A stretch of DNA of 63,732 bases. Source: DATJBC01 sp035515515 (lineage in GTDB: Bacteria > Actinomycetota > Acidimicrobiia > Acidimicrobiales > UBA8190). Location of the stretch: contig DATJBC010000108.1 of the NCBI GenBank assembly GCA_035515515.1, positions 1 through 63,732 on the forward strand, read 5' to 3'. Shown in pieces: positions 50,945-58,714 of the stretch; within the stretch, counting starts at the first letter, position 1; each line of letters starts with the position of its first letter. The translations under genes and the position numbers were made by a program. The notes under the pieces were generated by a model that made no database searches, was not told the origin of the DNA, and saw nothing but the letters and a program-made list of their open reading frames with translations.

Positions 50945-52138
50945 TCACGACTCCCACAGCTGGTGGCCCAGGCGCAGGAGCCCCGAGAGGTCGTAGACGT
51001 CGGTCTCGAAGTAGGGCACGCTCACCAGGGCCTCGGGGACGGTAGCCAGCGTCGACTGCTGCTCCTCCTCGCGCTGGGCCACCACCCGGTAGTCGAGGTA
51101 GCTCTGGCCCACCTCGGCGAGCACCCGGGTGACCTGGCGCACGTCGGCCGCCTCCAGGACCCCCATGAGCGCGCCGGCCAGCTCCTCGGCGTCGTCGCGC
51201 AGGCGCTCGGCCACGGCCGTGCCGCGCGGGTCGCGCAGGTACGAGGGCAGCACCTTGTTCAGGATGATGGCGCCCAGGTGCAGGCGGCGGTCGGTGAGCG
51301 CCTGGGCGAAGAACTCCGCCTCGCGCAGCGGCACCGCCTCGAGCGTGGACACCACCACGAACGAGGTCCGCTGATCGGCCATGAGGCGGTGCACGGCGCG
51401 CGCCCGGTCGACGAAGCCGGCGTACATCGACTGGAAGAGGATGAAGAACTGGGCGATGTCCTCGAGGAACTGCGTGCCCAGGATGCGGTCGGCGATCTGG
51501 TAGAAGGGCTTGGACGCCATGTTCACCAGCCGTGACCGGTAGGGGACGATGAGCCAGCGCAGCAGGCGGCTCGAGAAGAAGTCGGCCATGCGCTCCGGCG
51601 CGTCGAGGAAGTCCAGGGCGTTGCGGGTGGGCGGCGTGTCCACCACGATGAGGTCGTACTTGCCGTCGGCGTGGATCTCGAAGAGGCGCTCCATGGCGAT
51701 GTAGTCGTGGCTCTGGACGAAGCGCCCCGAGATGTTGCGGTAGAGGGGGTTGGCGAGGATCTCGTCACGGGTGCGGGCGTCGGGCGCGTGCAGGCGGACG
51801 AGGGCGTCCCACGACTCCTTGGTGTCGAGCATGGCCGCCCACAGCTCGCCCCGAGGCCGCACCCCGGCCTCGGCGAAGGCCTCGTCGGGCACCCGGCGCT
51901 CGGTGTTGCCGATGCCCTCGAGCCCCAGCGCGTTGGCCAGGCGGCGGGCGGGGTCCACGGTGAGGACGAGCACCTTGCCCCCCAGCCGGGCGGCCGCCAT
52001 GGTGGCGGCGGCCGCCGCCGTGGTCGTCTTGCCCACCCCCCCGGGCCCGCAGGCCACCACGATCTCGCGGGAGGCGAGCAGCCCGTCGATCGAGGTCTTG
52101 TGGTCGCCGCGGCGCTGGCCCCTCCCCCGGGGCGTCAC
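50945..52138 (-). CDS. ArsA/Get3-family ATPase, second of a pair
   Basis: 397-residue P-loop ATPase. Deviant Walker A GPGGVGKTT, VDPARRLANALGL, switch II VVDTPPTRNALDF and a C-terminal LNKVLP/VPYFE region. It resembles the Rv3680-type partner of the mycobacterial Rv3679-Rv3680 pair, Get3-like proteins thought to act in envelope or stress functions rather than arsenite export; no arsB or arsenic genes are present. The ATG-equivalent start overlaps the upstream partner gene by 4 bp. A helical insert with FQSMYAGFVDRARAVHRLM may contact clients. Confidence 0.9.
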   Translation of the reverse strand: MTPRGRGQRRGDHKTSIDGLLASREIVVACGPGGVGKTTTAAAAATMAAARLGGKVLVLTVDPARRLANALGLEGIGNTERRVPDEAFAEAGVRPRGELWAAMLDTKESWDALVRLHAPDARTRDEILANPLYRNISGRFVQSHDYIAMERLFEIHADGKYDLIVVDTPPTRNALDFLDAPERMADFFSSRLLRWLIVPYRSRLVNMASKPFYQIADRILGTQFLEDIAQFFILFQSMYAGFVDRARAVHRLMADQRTSFVVVSTLEAVPLREAEFFAQALTDRRLHLGAIILNKVLPSYLRDPRGTAVAERLRDDAEELAGALMGVLEAADVRQVTRVLAEVGQSYLDYRVVAQREEEQQSTLATVPEALVSVPYFETDVYDLSGLLRLGHQLWES

Positions 52139-53103
52139 GAGCCCAGCTCCTCGCCGAGGGACACGGCCACCTGGCGGATGGTGCGCACGCCGTGGAGCCG
52201 GGTGAACAGATACGGGAGGTACAGCATGGGCACGGCGGGGTCGATGCCCGCCCGCAGGCGCTCGAGGTGCGCGGCGCGCGTCCGGCGCAGGGTCACCGCC
52301 AGGCGGGCGGCGTCGAGCACCGGGGTGGGGTCCTCGTTGACGAGCGCCTTGAGCTCGTCGGCGGCGGCCGGCTTGGAGAGCTCGCCGAAGACCTCCTCCT
52401 CGCTCCGGCCGAACAGCTCGGGCAGGACGCGGTTGACCACCACCGCGGCCAGGTCCACCGACGTCTCCTCCTTCACCCGCCCGGCCAGCTCGATGGTCTC
52501 GTTGACGGGCATCTCCTCGGGCGTGGTCACGATGAGGAGCCCCGTGGTGCCGGGGTCGGAGAGGATCTCGAGGATCCAGTCCGTCTGGGAGCGGATGAGC
52601 CCCACCTTGACGAGGTCGTTGATGGCCTGCGGGGCGGCCAGCTGGCCCACGATGTGCCCCGTGGCCGAGGCGTCCACCACCACCAGGTCGTAGTGGCGCT
52701 CACGCACCTCGTAGCAGAACTTCCCCACCGTCAGGATCTCGCGCACGCCGGGCGCGGCGGTGGCCACGAAGTCGAAGGCGCGCGCCAGGGGCCCGATCCG
52801 CCCCACCACCGGGATGCGCAGGTTCAGGCGCAGGTACTCGCGCAGTGACGCCTCGGTGTCCATGGCCATGAGCGACAACCCCGGGAGCACCTCGCGCGCG
52901 CTGAAGCCGGACGGCCCGGTCTCGAAGTAGGCGGCCGCGTCGCCCTTGGCGTCGACCTCGCACAGAAGCGTGCGCCGGCCGCGCTCGGCGGCGTGCAGGG
53001 CCAGCGCCGAGGCGACGGTGGTCTTGCCCACGCCCCCCTTGCCGGTGACGACGAGCAGGCGGCGCTCGAGCAGACCCGCGGGGCGCACCGGGACGGCGCT
53101 CAC
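52135..53103 (-). CDS. ArsA/Get3-family ATPase, first of a pair
   Basis: 322-residue P-loop ATPase with GKGGVGKTTVASALALHAAERG, CEVDAKGDAAAYF, switch II VVDASATGHIVGQLAAP and VVNRVLPELF. It corresponds to the Rv3679-type partner of the paired Get3-like ATPases. It lies 22 bp downstream of the DUF3107 gene, and its stop overlaps the second ATPase gene. The two probably form a heterodimer, as reported for the mycobacterial pair; that step is established only for relatives. Confidence 0.9.
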   Translation of the reverse strand: MSAVPVRPAGLLERRLLVVTGKGGVGKTTVASALALHAAERGRRTLLCEVDAKGDAAAYFETGPSGFSAREVLPGLSLMAMDTEASLREYLRLNLRIPVVGRIGPLARAFDFVATAAPGVREILTVGKFCYEVRERHYDLVVVDASATGHIVGQLAAPQAINDLVKVGLIRSQTDWILEILSDPGTTGLLIVTTPEEMPVNETIELAGRVKEETSVDLAAVVVNRVLPELFGRSEEEVFGELSKPAAADELKALVNEDPTPVLDAARLAVTLRRTRAAHLERLRAGIDPAVPMLYLPYLFTRLHGVRTIRQVAVSLGEELGS

Positions 53104-53125
53104 CGGGGGGCCGGGCGCCGGGGCC

Positions 53126-53362
53126 TCAGGGGGCGCCGAACCCCACCCGGCGCTCGTGGGTGGGCGCCCCCACCTCGACGTAGGCCACCTTGGCCACCGG
53201 CACCGCCACGCGGCGGCCCCTGCGGTCGGTCAGCCACAGCACACCCTCTTCCCGGCTCAGCGAGGACTCAATCTCGGCGATGACCGCGTCGCGGTCCGCC
53301 TCGTCACCCAGCTCGACCTCGAGCTCCTTGACGCTCTGCACGATCCCGATGCGCACGTCCAC
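53126..53362 (-). CDS. DUF3107-family small protein
   Basis: 78-residue protein, DUF3107, widespread in actinobacteria (TB9.4/Rv3208A type). It begins VDVRIGIVQSVKELEVEL, continues with an acidic helix and ends with strands AVPVAKVAYVEVG and the family's closing RRVGFG. Function unknown. GTG 53362 has GAGGAGCGAGG upstream. First gene of a run with the two ArsA-like ATPases. Confidence 0.92.
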   Translation of the reverse strand: MDVRIGIVQSVKELEVELGDEADRDAVIAEIESSLSREEGVLWLTDRRGRRVAVPVAKVAYVEVGAPTHERRVGFGAP

Positions 53363-53530
53363 CTGTGCCTCGCTCCTCCTCTGCGCCGGCCCCGGCCGGG
53401 CGGGTCGACCCTACAGGGCGCCGGCCGCGCCGGCGGCCCGGGCCCAGGTGGGCGCCCCTCCCCGGGGAGCCGGCGGGGCCGGCGCGCCCCGGGGCGCGCC
53501 GCCCCTACAGCCGTTTGCCACACTGGGCCC

Positions 53531-54688
53531 ATGGACGCCCCGCCCTTCGTGCACGGCGAGCGGGGTCGGCGGTGGGCCGCCACCATGGAGGGCCACGACA
53601 CCCACGGGGTGCGCACCGCCCACCCCGACACGCGGGCCGCGGCCGGCCCCGGCGGCGGGCCCGGGGTCTTCGGGCGCGCCGAGCGCGAGGAGCTCGAGGA
53701 GGCGGTGCTCGCCCCCGGCGCCACCCGGGCGCACGGCGCGGGCCGGCGCGCCCGGGCCGAGGACGCCGACCCCTGGCGGACGTGCTTCGAGCGCGACCGC
53801 GACCGGATCCTGCACTCGAGCGCCTTCCGCCGCCTGGCCGGCAAGACCCAGGTGTTCGTGTTCCCCGCCGACCACCAGCGCACGCGCCTCACCCACGCCC
53901 TGGAGGTGGCGCAGGTGGCCACGGCCGTGGCACGTGCCTGCCGCCTGAACGTGGCGCTCACCGAGGCCATCGCCCTGGGGCACGACTGCGGGCACGGGCC
54001 GGGGGGGCACATGAGCGAGGACGCCCTCGGGGTGTTCCTGCCCTCGGGCTTCGACCACGCCGTGTGGGGCGCGGAGGTGTCGCTGGCGGGACTCAACCTG
54101 TGCGAGGAGACGCTCGACGGCATCCGCAACCACTCGTGGTCCCGGCCCGCCCCGGCCACGCCCGAGGGTGAGGTGGTGAGCTGGGCCGACCGCATCGCCT
54201 ACGTGTGCCACGACTGGGAGGACGCCGTCTCGGCGGGGATCGTCACGCCGGCGCTGCTCCCCGAGGTGGTGCGCTCGGCCTGCGGCGACACCCGCTCGCG
54301 TCAGCTGCGCACCTTCATCGACGCCATGGTGCGCACGGTCTCGGCCACCGGCGTGGTCGGCATGCACGACGAGCTGGCCGACGCGCTGGCCGCCTTCCGG
54401 CGCTGCAACTACGACCACGTCTACCTGCGACCGGCGTCGGTGGCCCAGGGCGCCTCGGTGGTGAGCGTGCTGCGCGCCCTGGTGGCGCACTTCGCCGACC
54501 AGCCCAACCGCATCCCCGAGGCCCGGCGGGGCGACGACCTGGCCGGTGGCAGCGAGCGCGCCGTGTTCGAGGCCGTCGCCTACGTGGCGGGGATGACCGA
54601 CCGCTTCGCCATGGGGGTGGCCGTGTCCGAGCTGGGCTGGGACCCCGACAGCCTCCCCCAGGGCGTGGGGCGCTTCAGCGCACGTTGA
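53531..54688 (+). CDS. dgt: Deoxyguanosinetriphosphate triphosphohydrolase-like HD protein
   Basis: 385-residue dNTP triphosphohydrolase of the HD superfamily. Motifs: FERDRDRILHSSAFRRLAGKTQVF, THALEVAQVA (first His), the HD pair in GHDCGHGPGGHMSEDAL, and SWADRIAYVCHDWEDA. It converts dNTPs to nucleosides plus triphosphate and limits pool size. The usual actinobacterial neighbour dnaG is absent. The N-terminus is long (about 85 residues before the core), so a later start is possible, though ATG 53531 is the first in frame. It overlaps the convergent mrp gene by 14 bp. Confidence 0.9.
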   Translation: MDAPPFVHGERGRRWAATMEGHDTHGVRTAHPDTRAAAGPGGGPGVFGRAEREELEEAVLAPGATRAHGAGRRARAEDADPWRTCFERDRDRILHSSAFRRLAGKTQVFVFPADHQRTRLTHALEVAQVATAVARACRLNVALTEAIALGHDCGHGPGGHMSEDALGVFLPSGFDHAVWGAEVSLAGLNLCEETLDGIRNHSWSRPAPATPEGEVVSWADRIAYVCHDWEDAVSAGIVTPALLPEVVRSACGDTRSRQLRTFIDAMVRTVSATGVVGMHDELADALAAFRRCNYDHVYLRPASVAQGASVVSVLRALVAHFADQPNRIPEARRGDDLAGGSERAVFEAVAYVAGMTDRFAMGVAVSELGWDPDSLPQGVGRFSAR

Positions 54689-55862
54689 GCTCGCGCCGGT
54701 AGATGCGGGCCGGCCCCAGCCCCTCGATGCGCCCGGCGAGCTCGTCGAAGGCCTGCGCCGCCTCGCCGCCGGGTTCGGCGACGTGCACCGGCACCCCGTC
54801 GTCGGCGCCCTCGCGCACGGCGGGGACGAGCGGGATGCGCCCCAGCAGCGGCACGTCGAGGTCGGCGGCCAGCGCCTCGCCCCCGCCCCGGCCGAAGAGC
54901 TCGTAGCGGGTGCCGTCGTCCCCGGTGAACCACGACAGGTTCTCGATGACGCCCCGCACCGACAGCTTGAGCTTGCGGGCCGCGTAGGCCGATCGTTGAG
55001 CCACGCGCTGGGCGGCGGGCTGGGGCGTGGTGACCACGACGACCTCGGTGCGGGGCAGGTACTGGCCCAGCGACAACGCCACGTCCCCGGTGCCCGGCGG
55101 CATGTCTACGAGGAGGAAGTCGGGCTCGCCCCAGTAGGCGTCCACCAGGAACTGCTCGAGCGCCTTGTGCAGCATGGGGCCGCGCCAGATGACGGGCTCC
55201 TCGTCGGGGACGAAGAAGCCCATCGACAGGCAGCGCACCCCGTGGGCGATGGGCGGCACGAGGAGGTCGTCGATGGCCACCGGCCCGCGGGTGACGCCCA
55301 GCATCTTGGGTGCCGAGAACCCGTAGACGTCGGCGTCGAGCAGGCCGACGTCGTGTCCCCGCGCCGCCAGCGCCACCGCCAGGTTGACGGCGACCGACGA
55401 CTTGCCCACGCCCCCCTTGCCCGACGACACGCCCACCACGCGCGTGCGCGACCCGGGGGCGAGGAACCGGTTGGGCCGGCCCGCCTCGTGCCCCAGCGGT
55501 CCGGGGGCGGCCCCCGGGGGACGGTGCGCGTGGCCGGCGGCGCCGGGGACGGGGGCCACGGGCTCGCCGCCGGGGCCGAGGGCCAGGCGCCGGTGCAGCT
55601 CGGCGCGCTCGTCGTCGGTCATGACGGCCGTCTCCACCACCACCGGGCCCGCCCCCCCGAGGTCCTCCACCGCCCGGCGCACCCGCTCGGCCACGTCGGC
55701 GGCCGCCGGCCAGCGGGCCACGGGCATGGCCAGGGTGACCGTCGTCCCCCGCCGCCCGCACGCCACGGCGCGCACCATGGCGAGCTCGCCCAGGCCGCGG
55801 CGCAGGTCGGGGTCATAGACGGCCGCGGCGGCGGCCCGCACTTGTGCATCGCTCGGGGCCAC
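54675..55862 (-). CDS. mrp: Mrp/NBP35-family P-loop ATPase (iron-sulfur carrier type)
   Basis: 395-residue protein. Residues 1-90 are a DUF59/MIP18-like domain (VYDPDLRRGLGELAMVRAV), then a Pro-rich linker, then the ATPase domain with SSGKGGVGKSSVAVNLA, LLDADVYGFSAPKMLG, MPPGTGD and TTPQPAAQRVA. The CPxC metal pair of E. coli-type Mrp is missing: NLSWFTGDDGTRYELFG stands there, as I recall for other actinobacterial Mrp proteins. It is divergent from the SufR-like regulator and a cysteine desulfurase, consistent with iron-sulfur assembly. Its 3' end overlaps dgt by 14 bp. Confidence 0.93.
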   Translation of the reverse strand: MAPSDAQVRAAAAAVYDPDLRRGLGELAMVRAVACGRRGTTVTLAMPVARWPAAADVAERVRRAVEDLGGAGPVVVETAVMTDDERAELHRRLALGPGGEPVAPVPGAAGHAHRPPGAAPGPLGHEAGRPNRFLAPGSRTRVVGVSSGKGGVGKSSVAVNLAVALAARGHDVGLLDADVYGFSAPKMLGVTRGPVAIDDLLVPPIAHGVRCLSMGFFVPDEEPVIWRGPMLHKALEQFLVDAYWGEPDFLLVDMPPGTGDVALSLGQYLPRTEVVVVTTPQPAAQRVAQRSAYAARKLKLSVRGVIENLSWFTGDDGTRYELFGRGGGEALAADLDVPLLGRIPLVPAVREGADDGVPVHVAEPGGEAAQAFDELAGRIEGLGPARIYRRELNVR

Positions 55863-55921
55863 GAGGCGCCTCTCCGGGGGAGTCCAGGGGCGCGACCAGG
55901 GATTTCGCCGCGTCCGCCAGG

Positions 55922-55927
55922 TAGACT
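55922..55927 (+). promoter_or_regulatory. Leaderless -10 box for the SufR-like gene
   Basis: TAGACT followed by 6 nt and the GTG at 55934. No ribosome site. It lies in a 71-bp divergent spacer shared with mrp. Confidence 0.5.
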
Positions 55928-55933
55928 AGTGCC

Positions 55934-56680
55934 GTGCACTCTGCGCCCGACCGGGCCGGCGGCGGGCCCGCCGACCGCCGGTTCTCCGCCGCCGTGGCCG
56001 CCGTGACCTCCGCCTTCGGCGACCCCACCCGCCGGGAGATCTACCTCCACGTGCGCTCGCACCCCGGCGTGAGCGCCTCGGAGGTGGCGACCGCCTTCTC
56101 GCTGCACCCCAACGTGGCCCGCCACCACCTCGACCGCCTGGCGGCCGGCGGGTACCTGGAGGTGGGCCTCGAGCGCCCGCCCTCGGCCGGGGCGGGCCGG
56201 CCCTCCAAGCGCTACCGGGCGGCGGCCGGCCCCGACGGCGACCCCACCCTGGACCTCGTCACCCAACGCGACGACCTGCTGGTGACGCTGTTGGCCGAGG
56301 CCCTCGAGCTGCTGGGCCCGGAGCAGGCCGAGCGCATGGCCGAGCGCATCGGCGAGGACTACGGCCGCGTCCTGGCCGAGCGCATGGAGCCCGGCGAGGG
56401 CCAGCGCTCGGTGCGGGCCGCCATGCACGCCATCGCCGACGCCCTCACCGCCCACGGGTTCGCGGCCCACGCCGAGGACCGCGGCGAGGCCACCGCGGTG
56501 GTGGCCGAGCACTGCCCCTTCGGCGAGGCGGCCACCCAGCACCCCGTGATCTGCGCGGTGGACCGGGGGATGGTGCGGGGGCTCCTGGCGGGACTGTGCG
56601 GCGAGGGCGCCGAGGAGCCGATCCCCGTCGTGCTGTCGTCACGCGCCCGCGGCGACGACGCCTGCGCGGCGCTGGTCTGA
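55934..56680 (+). CDS. SufR-like iron-sulfur winged-helix regulator
   Basis: 248-residue regulator. An N-terminal ArsR/DeoR-like winged helix covers residues about 15-95 (FGDPTRREIYLHV, SASEVATAFSLHPNVARHHLDRLAAGGYL). The C-terminal part has Cys in EHCPFGEAATQHPVICAVDRGMVRGLLAGLC, spaced C-x12-C-x14-C, similar to the cluster ligands of SufR, plus another Cys near the end. SufR represses suf operons when its cluster is intact. The gene is divergent from mrp and immediately precedes a cysteine desulfurase, which fits. No sufB, sufC or sufD is in the window. Confidence 0.82.
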   Translation: MHSAPDRAGGGPADRRFSAAVAAVTSAFGDPTRREIYLHVRSHPGVSASEVATAFSLHPNVARHHLDRLAAGGYLEVGLERPPSAGAGRPSKRYRAAAGPDGDPTLDLVTQRDDLLVTLLAEALELLGPEQAERMAERIGEDYGRVLAERMEPGEGQRSVRAAMHAIADALTAHGFAAHAEDRGEATAVVAEHCPFGEAATQHPVICAVDRGMVRGLLAGLCGEGAEEPIPVVLSSRARGDDACAALV

Positions 56681-56683
56681 GCG

Positions 56684-57835
56684 CTGGCGCGCCACTACCT
56701 CGACCACGCGTCCACCTCGCCCCCGCGCCCCGAGGTGGCGGCGGCCATCGCCGACTGGCTGCGCGCCGCGCCCGAGCACACCGGCGACCCCGGCCGCGTC
56801 CACGCCGACGGGCGCACCGTGCGCGCCGTCATCGAGGCGGCGCGCGACGAGGTCGCCGCGCTGTTCGGGGTGCGGCCCCGGCAGGTCATCTTCACCTCGG
56901 GCGGCACCGAGGCCGTGAACGCCGCCACCTGGAGCGCCACCCGGGCCCGGCCCGGCGCGCCGGTGGTGTGCGCCGAGGTCGAGCACTCGGCGGCCCGCGA
57001 CGCCTCGGCGCGTGCCGGGGCGGTGGCCGTGGCGCCCTGCGACCGGCTCGGGCGCGTGCACGCCGAGGCCGTGGCCGACGTCCTGGGCGCCCTGGAGGAC
57101 CGGGGCACACCGGCCGCCCTGGTGCACTGCCAGCTGGCCAACCACGAGGTCGGCACGGTGCAGCCCGTGGGCGAGGTGGTCGAGGTGGCCCGTCGCTTCG
57201 GCGCGGCGGTGCACGTGGACGCCTGCGCGGCGGCCGGCCAGGTGCCGCTGGCGGTGGACGAGCTGGGCGCCGACTACGTGTCGGTGAGCGCCCACAAGCT
57301 GGGCGGCCCGCCCGGCGCGGGCGCCCTGATCGTGCGGCGCAACCTGCGCGTCGAGCCCTTCGTCGTGGGCGGCGAGCAGGAGCGGGCGCGGCGCGGCGGG
57401 ATGGAGAACGTGCCGGGCATCGTCGGCTTCGGGGCGGCGGCGGGCGCCCTGGCCGGTCCGGGGCGCCTCGAGGGGGAGGCCGCCGCCGCCCGGCGCCGGC
57501 GCGACGCGCTGGCGGCGGCCGCCAGCGCGGTGGCCGGCGTGGAGGTCCTGGGCGACCCCGACGGGCGCCTGCCCCACATCGCCTGCCTGGGCGTGGGCGG
57601 CGTGGAGGCCGAGCCCGTGCTGCTGGGCCTGGACCAGGCGGGCATCAGCGCCCACTCGGGCTCGGCGTGCTCGTCGGAGTCGCTGGCGCCCTCGCCGGTG
57701 CTGGCCGCCATGGGCGCCGACGCCGAGCGCTCGCTGCGGCTGTCGGTGGGCTGGTCGAGCACCGACGCCGACGTGGAGGCCTTCGCGGCCGCCTTCCCCG
57801 GGGTGGTGTCCGCCCTGCGCGCCCTGCGCGGGTAG
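56684..57835 (+). CDS. Cysteine desulfurase (NifS/IscS-like) with apparent CTG start
   Basis: 383-residue PLP enzyme that removes sulfur from cysteine for clusters and thio-modification. The core shows TSGGTEAVN, EVEHSA, CQLANHEVGTVQP, HVDACAAAGQ, the PLP lysine in SVSAHKLGGPPGAGAL and the active Cys in HSGSACSSESLAPS. The essential N-terminal block YLDHASTSPPRPEV begins at 56696, but no ATG, GTG or TTG lies between it and the upstream TGA at 56678; only CTG 56684 is available. The next canonical start, GTG 56735, would delete that block. The frame is the same as the SufR-like gene. Confidence 0.88.
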   Translation: MARHYLDHASTSPPRPEVAAAIADWLRAAPEHTGDPGRVHADGRTVRAVIEAARDEVAALFGVRPRQVIFTSGGTEAVNAATWSATRARPGAPVVCAEVEHSAARDASARAGAVAVAPCDRLGRVHAEAVADVLGALEDRGTPAALVHCQLANHEVGTVQPVGEVVEVARRFGAAVHVDACAAAGQVPLAVDELGADYVSVSAHKLGGPPGAGALIVRRNLRVEPFVVGGEQERARRGGMENVPGIVGFGAAAGALAGPGRLEGEAAAARRRRDALAAAASAVAGVEVLGDPDGRLPHIACLGVGGVEAEPVLLGLDQAGISAHSGSACSSESLAPSPVLAAMGADAERSLRLSVGWSSTDADVEAFAAAFPGVVSALRALRG

Positions 57836-57851
57836 CGGGCGCGGAGACGGT

Positions 57852-57869
57852 CGCGGGCCCTCGCCCGCG
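57852..57869 (+). terminator. Terminator-like hairpin after the cysteine desulfurase gene
   Basis: Perfect 7-bp inverted repeat CGCGGGC/GCCCGCG with a 4-nt loop CCTC, 16 nt past the stop. No T run. Confidence 0.5.
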
Positions 57870-57896
57870 GCGAGCGTCCGTGGTATCGATGGGGGC

Positions 57897-58085
57897 GTGG
57901 CCGACAAGGGGAAGCGGGGCCGGGGCCCCGGCGCCGGCGGCGTCTGGTTCCTCGGCTTCCTCGGGGCGCTCGTCTACTACCTCCACACCCACTCGGGAAC
58001 CGTCTGGCTGGTGCTCGTGGCCATCATGAAGGCCGTCGTGTGGCCCGCCTTCCTCGTGTACCACCTGCTGGCCCTGAAGCCGTAG
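57897..58085 (+). CDS. Small two-helix membrane protein, hypothetical
   Basis: 62 residues from a GTG at 57897. The basic start ADKGKRGRG is followed by two hydrophobic segments (WFLGFLGALVYYLHTH and VWLVLVAIMKAVVWPAFLVYHLLAL). Similar short membrane proteins with VKAxxWPAFLVY are common in actinobacteria, but I cannot assign a function. TATCGA lies 7 nt before the start; there is no ribosome site. Confidence 0.7.
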   Translation: MADKGKRGRGPGAGGVWFLGFLGALVYYLHTHSGTVWLVLVAIMKAVVWPAFLVYHLLALKP

Positions 58086-58116
58086 CGACCGGCCCGCAGC
58101 GCGCCGAGCGCCGTCG

Positions 58117-58640
58117 ATGGCAGACCGTGAGCCGACGGAGGCCCGGAACCTCGACCGCTACGGGCATGCGCCGCTTCCCTGGGAGCGGGCGCGCGCCGTG
58201 TTGGAGTCCGGCCCGAAAGGGCCCCTGGCGGGCTTCTTCCTCGGCACCGTGGGGCCGGGCGGGCGTCCCAGTGTCGCCGGGGTCGGCGCCCTGTGGCACG
58301 ACGGCGACCTCTACTTCACGAGCGGCGCCCACACCCGCAAGGCGCGCAACCTCGGCGCAACCCGGCCTGCACGCTGGCCGTGACGCTCCCCGGCATCGAC
58401 CTCACGCTCGAGGGTGAGGCCGAACGGGTCACCGACCCCGGCACCCTCCGGGACGTGGCGGCCGCCTACCGGGCGCTCGGATGGCCGGCGGTCGTCGACG
58501 GCGAGGCGTTCACGGCACCGTGCAGCGCGCCCAGCGCGGGGCCGCCGCCGTGGCGTCTGTACCGGTTGGGCCTCCGCACCGCCGTGGGCTCGAGCACCGA
58601 GGAGTCCCACGGCGCCACCCTGTGGCGCTTCGGCCCGTGA
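58117..58640 (+). pseudogene. Pyridoxamine 5'-phosphate oxidase-like flavin-binding gene, frameshifted
   Basis: Split-barrel FMN/F420-binding protein in two frames. The first frame from ATG 58117 reads LPWERARAVLESGPKGPLAGFFLGTV and LYFTSGAHTRKARNLGA, then stops at 58383 after ten unrelated residues. The second frame continues the same protein as NPACTLAVTLPGIDLTLEGEAERVTDP through LYRLGLRTAVGSS to the stop at 58640. The join is at 58357-58359, where restoring one base (GGC GCN AAC CCG) reconnects the frames. It is a one-base deletion, either real inactivation or a sequencing error. Intact relatives are about 175 residues long. Confidence 0.82.
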
Positions 58641-58714
58641 TGGTGCAGCGCCCCGCCCCGGCGCCGCGGCGGGGTCGCGCGGCCGGCGCCGGACACTCCC
58701 TGGGCGCGGCGGCC

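Noticed and set aside
50945..53103. Arsenite-resistance operon based on ArsA-like ATPases
   Set aside because: No arsB, arsD, arsC or arsR is present, and the pair fits the Get3-like actinobacterial set.
53363..53530. GC-rich palindromes upstream of dgt as an operator or attachment site
   Set aside because: Short CG palindromes are expected by chance in such GC-rich DNA, and no duplicated half sites or integrase gene are present.
56735..57835. Cysteine desulfurase starting at GTG 56735
   Set aside because: This start would remove the conserved YLDHASTS block, which is clearly encoded just upstream in the same frame.
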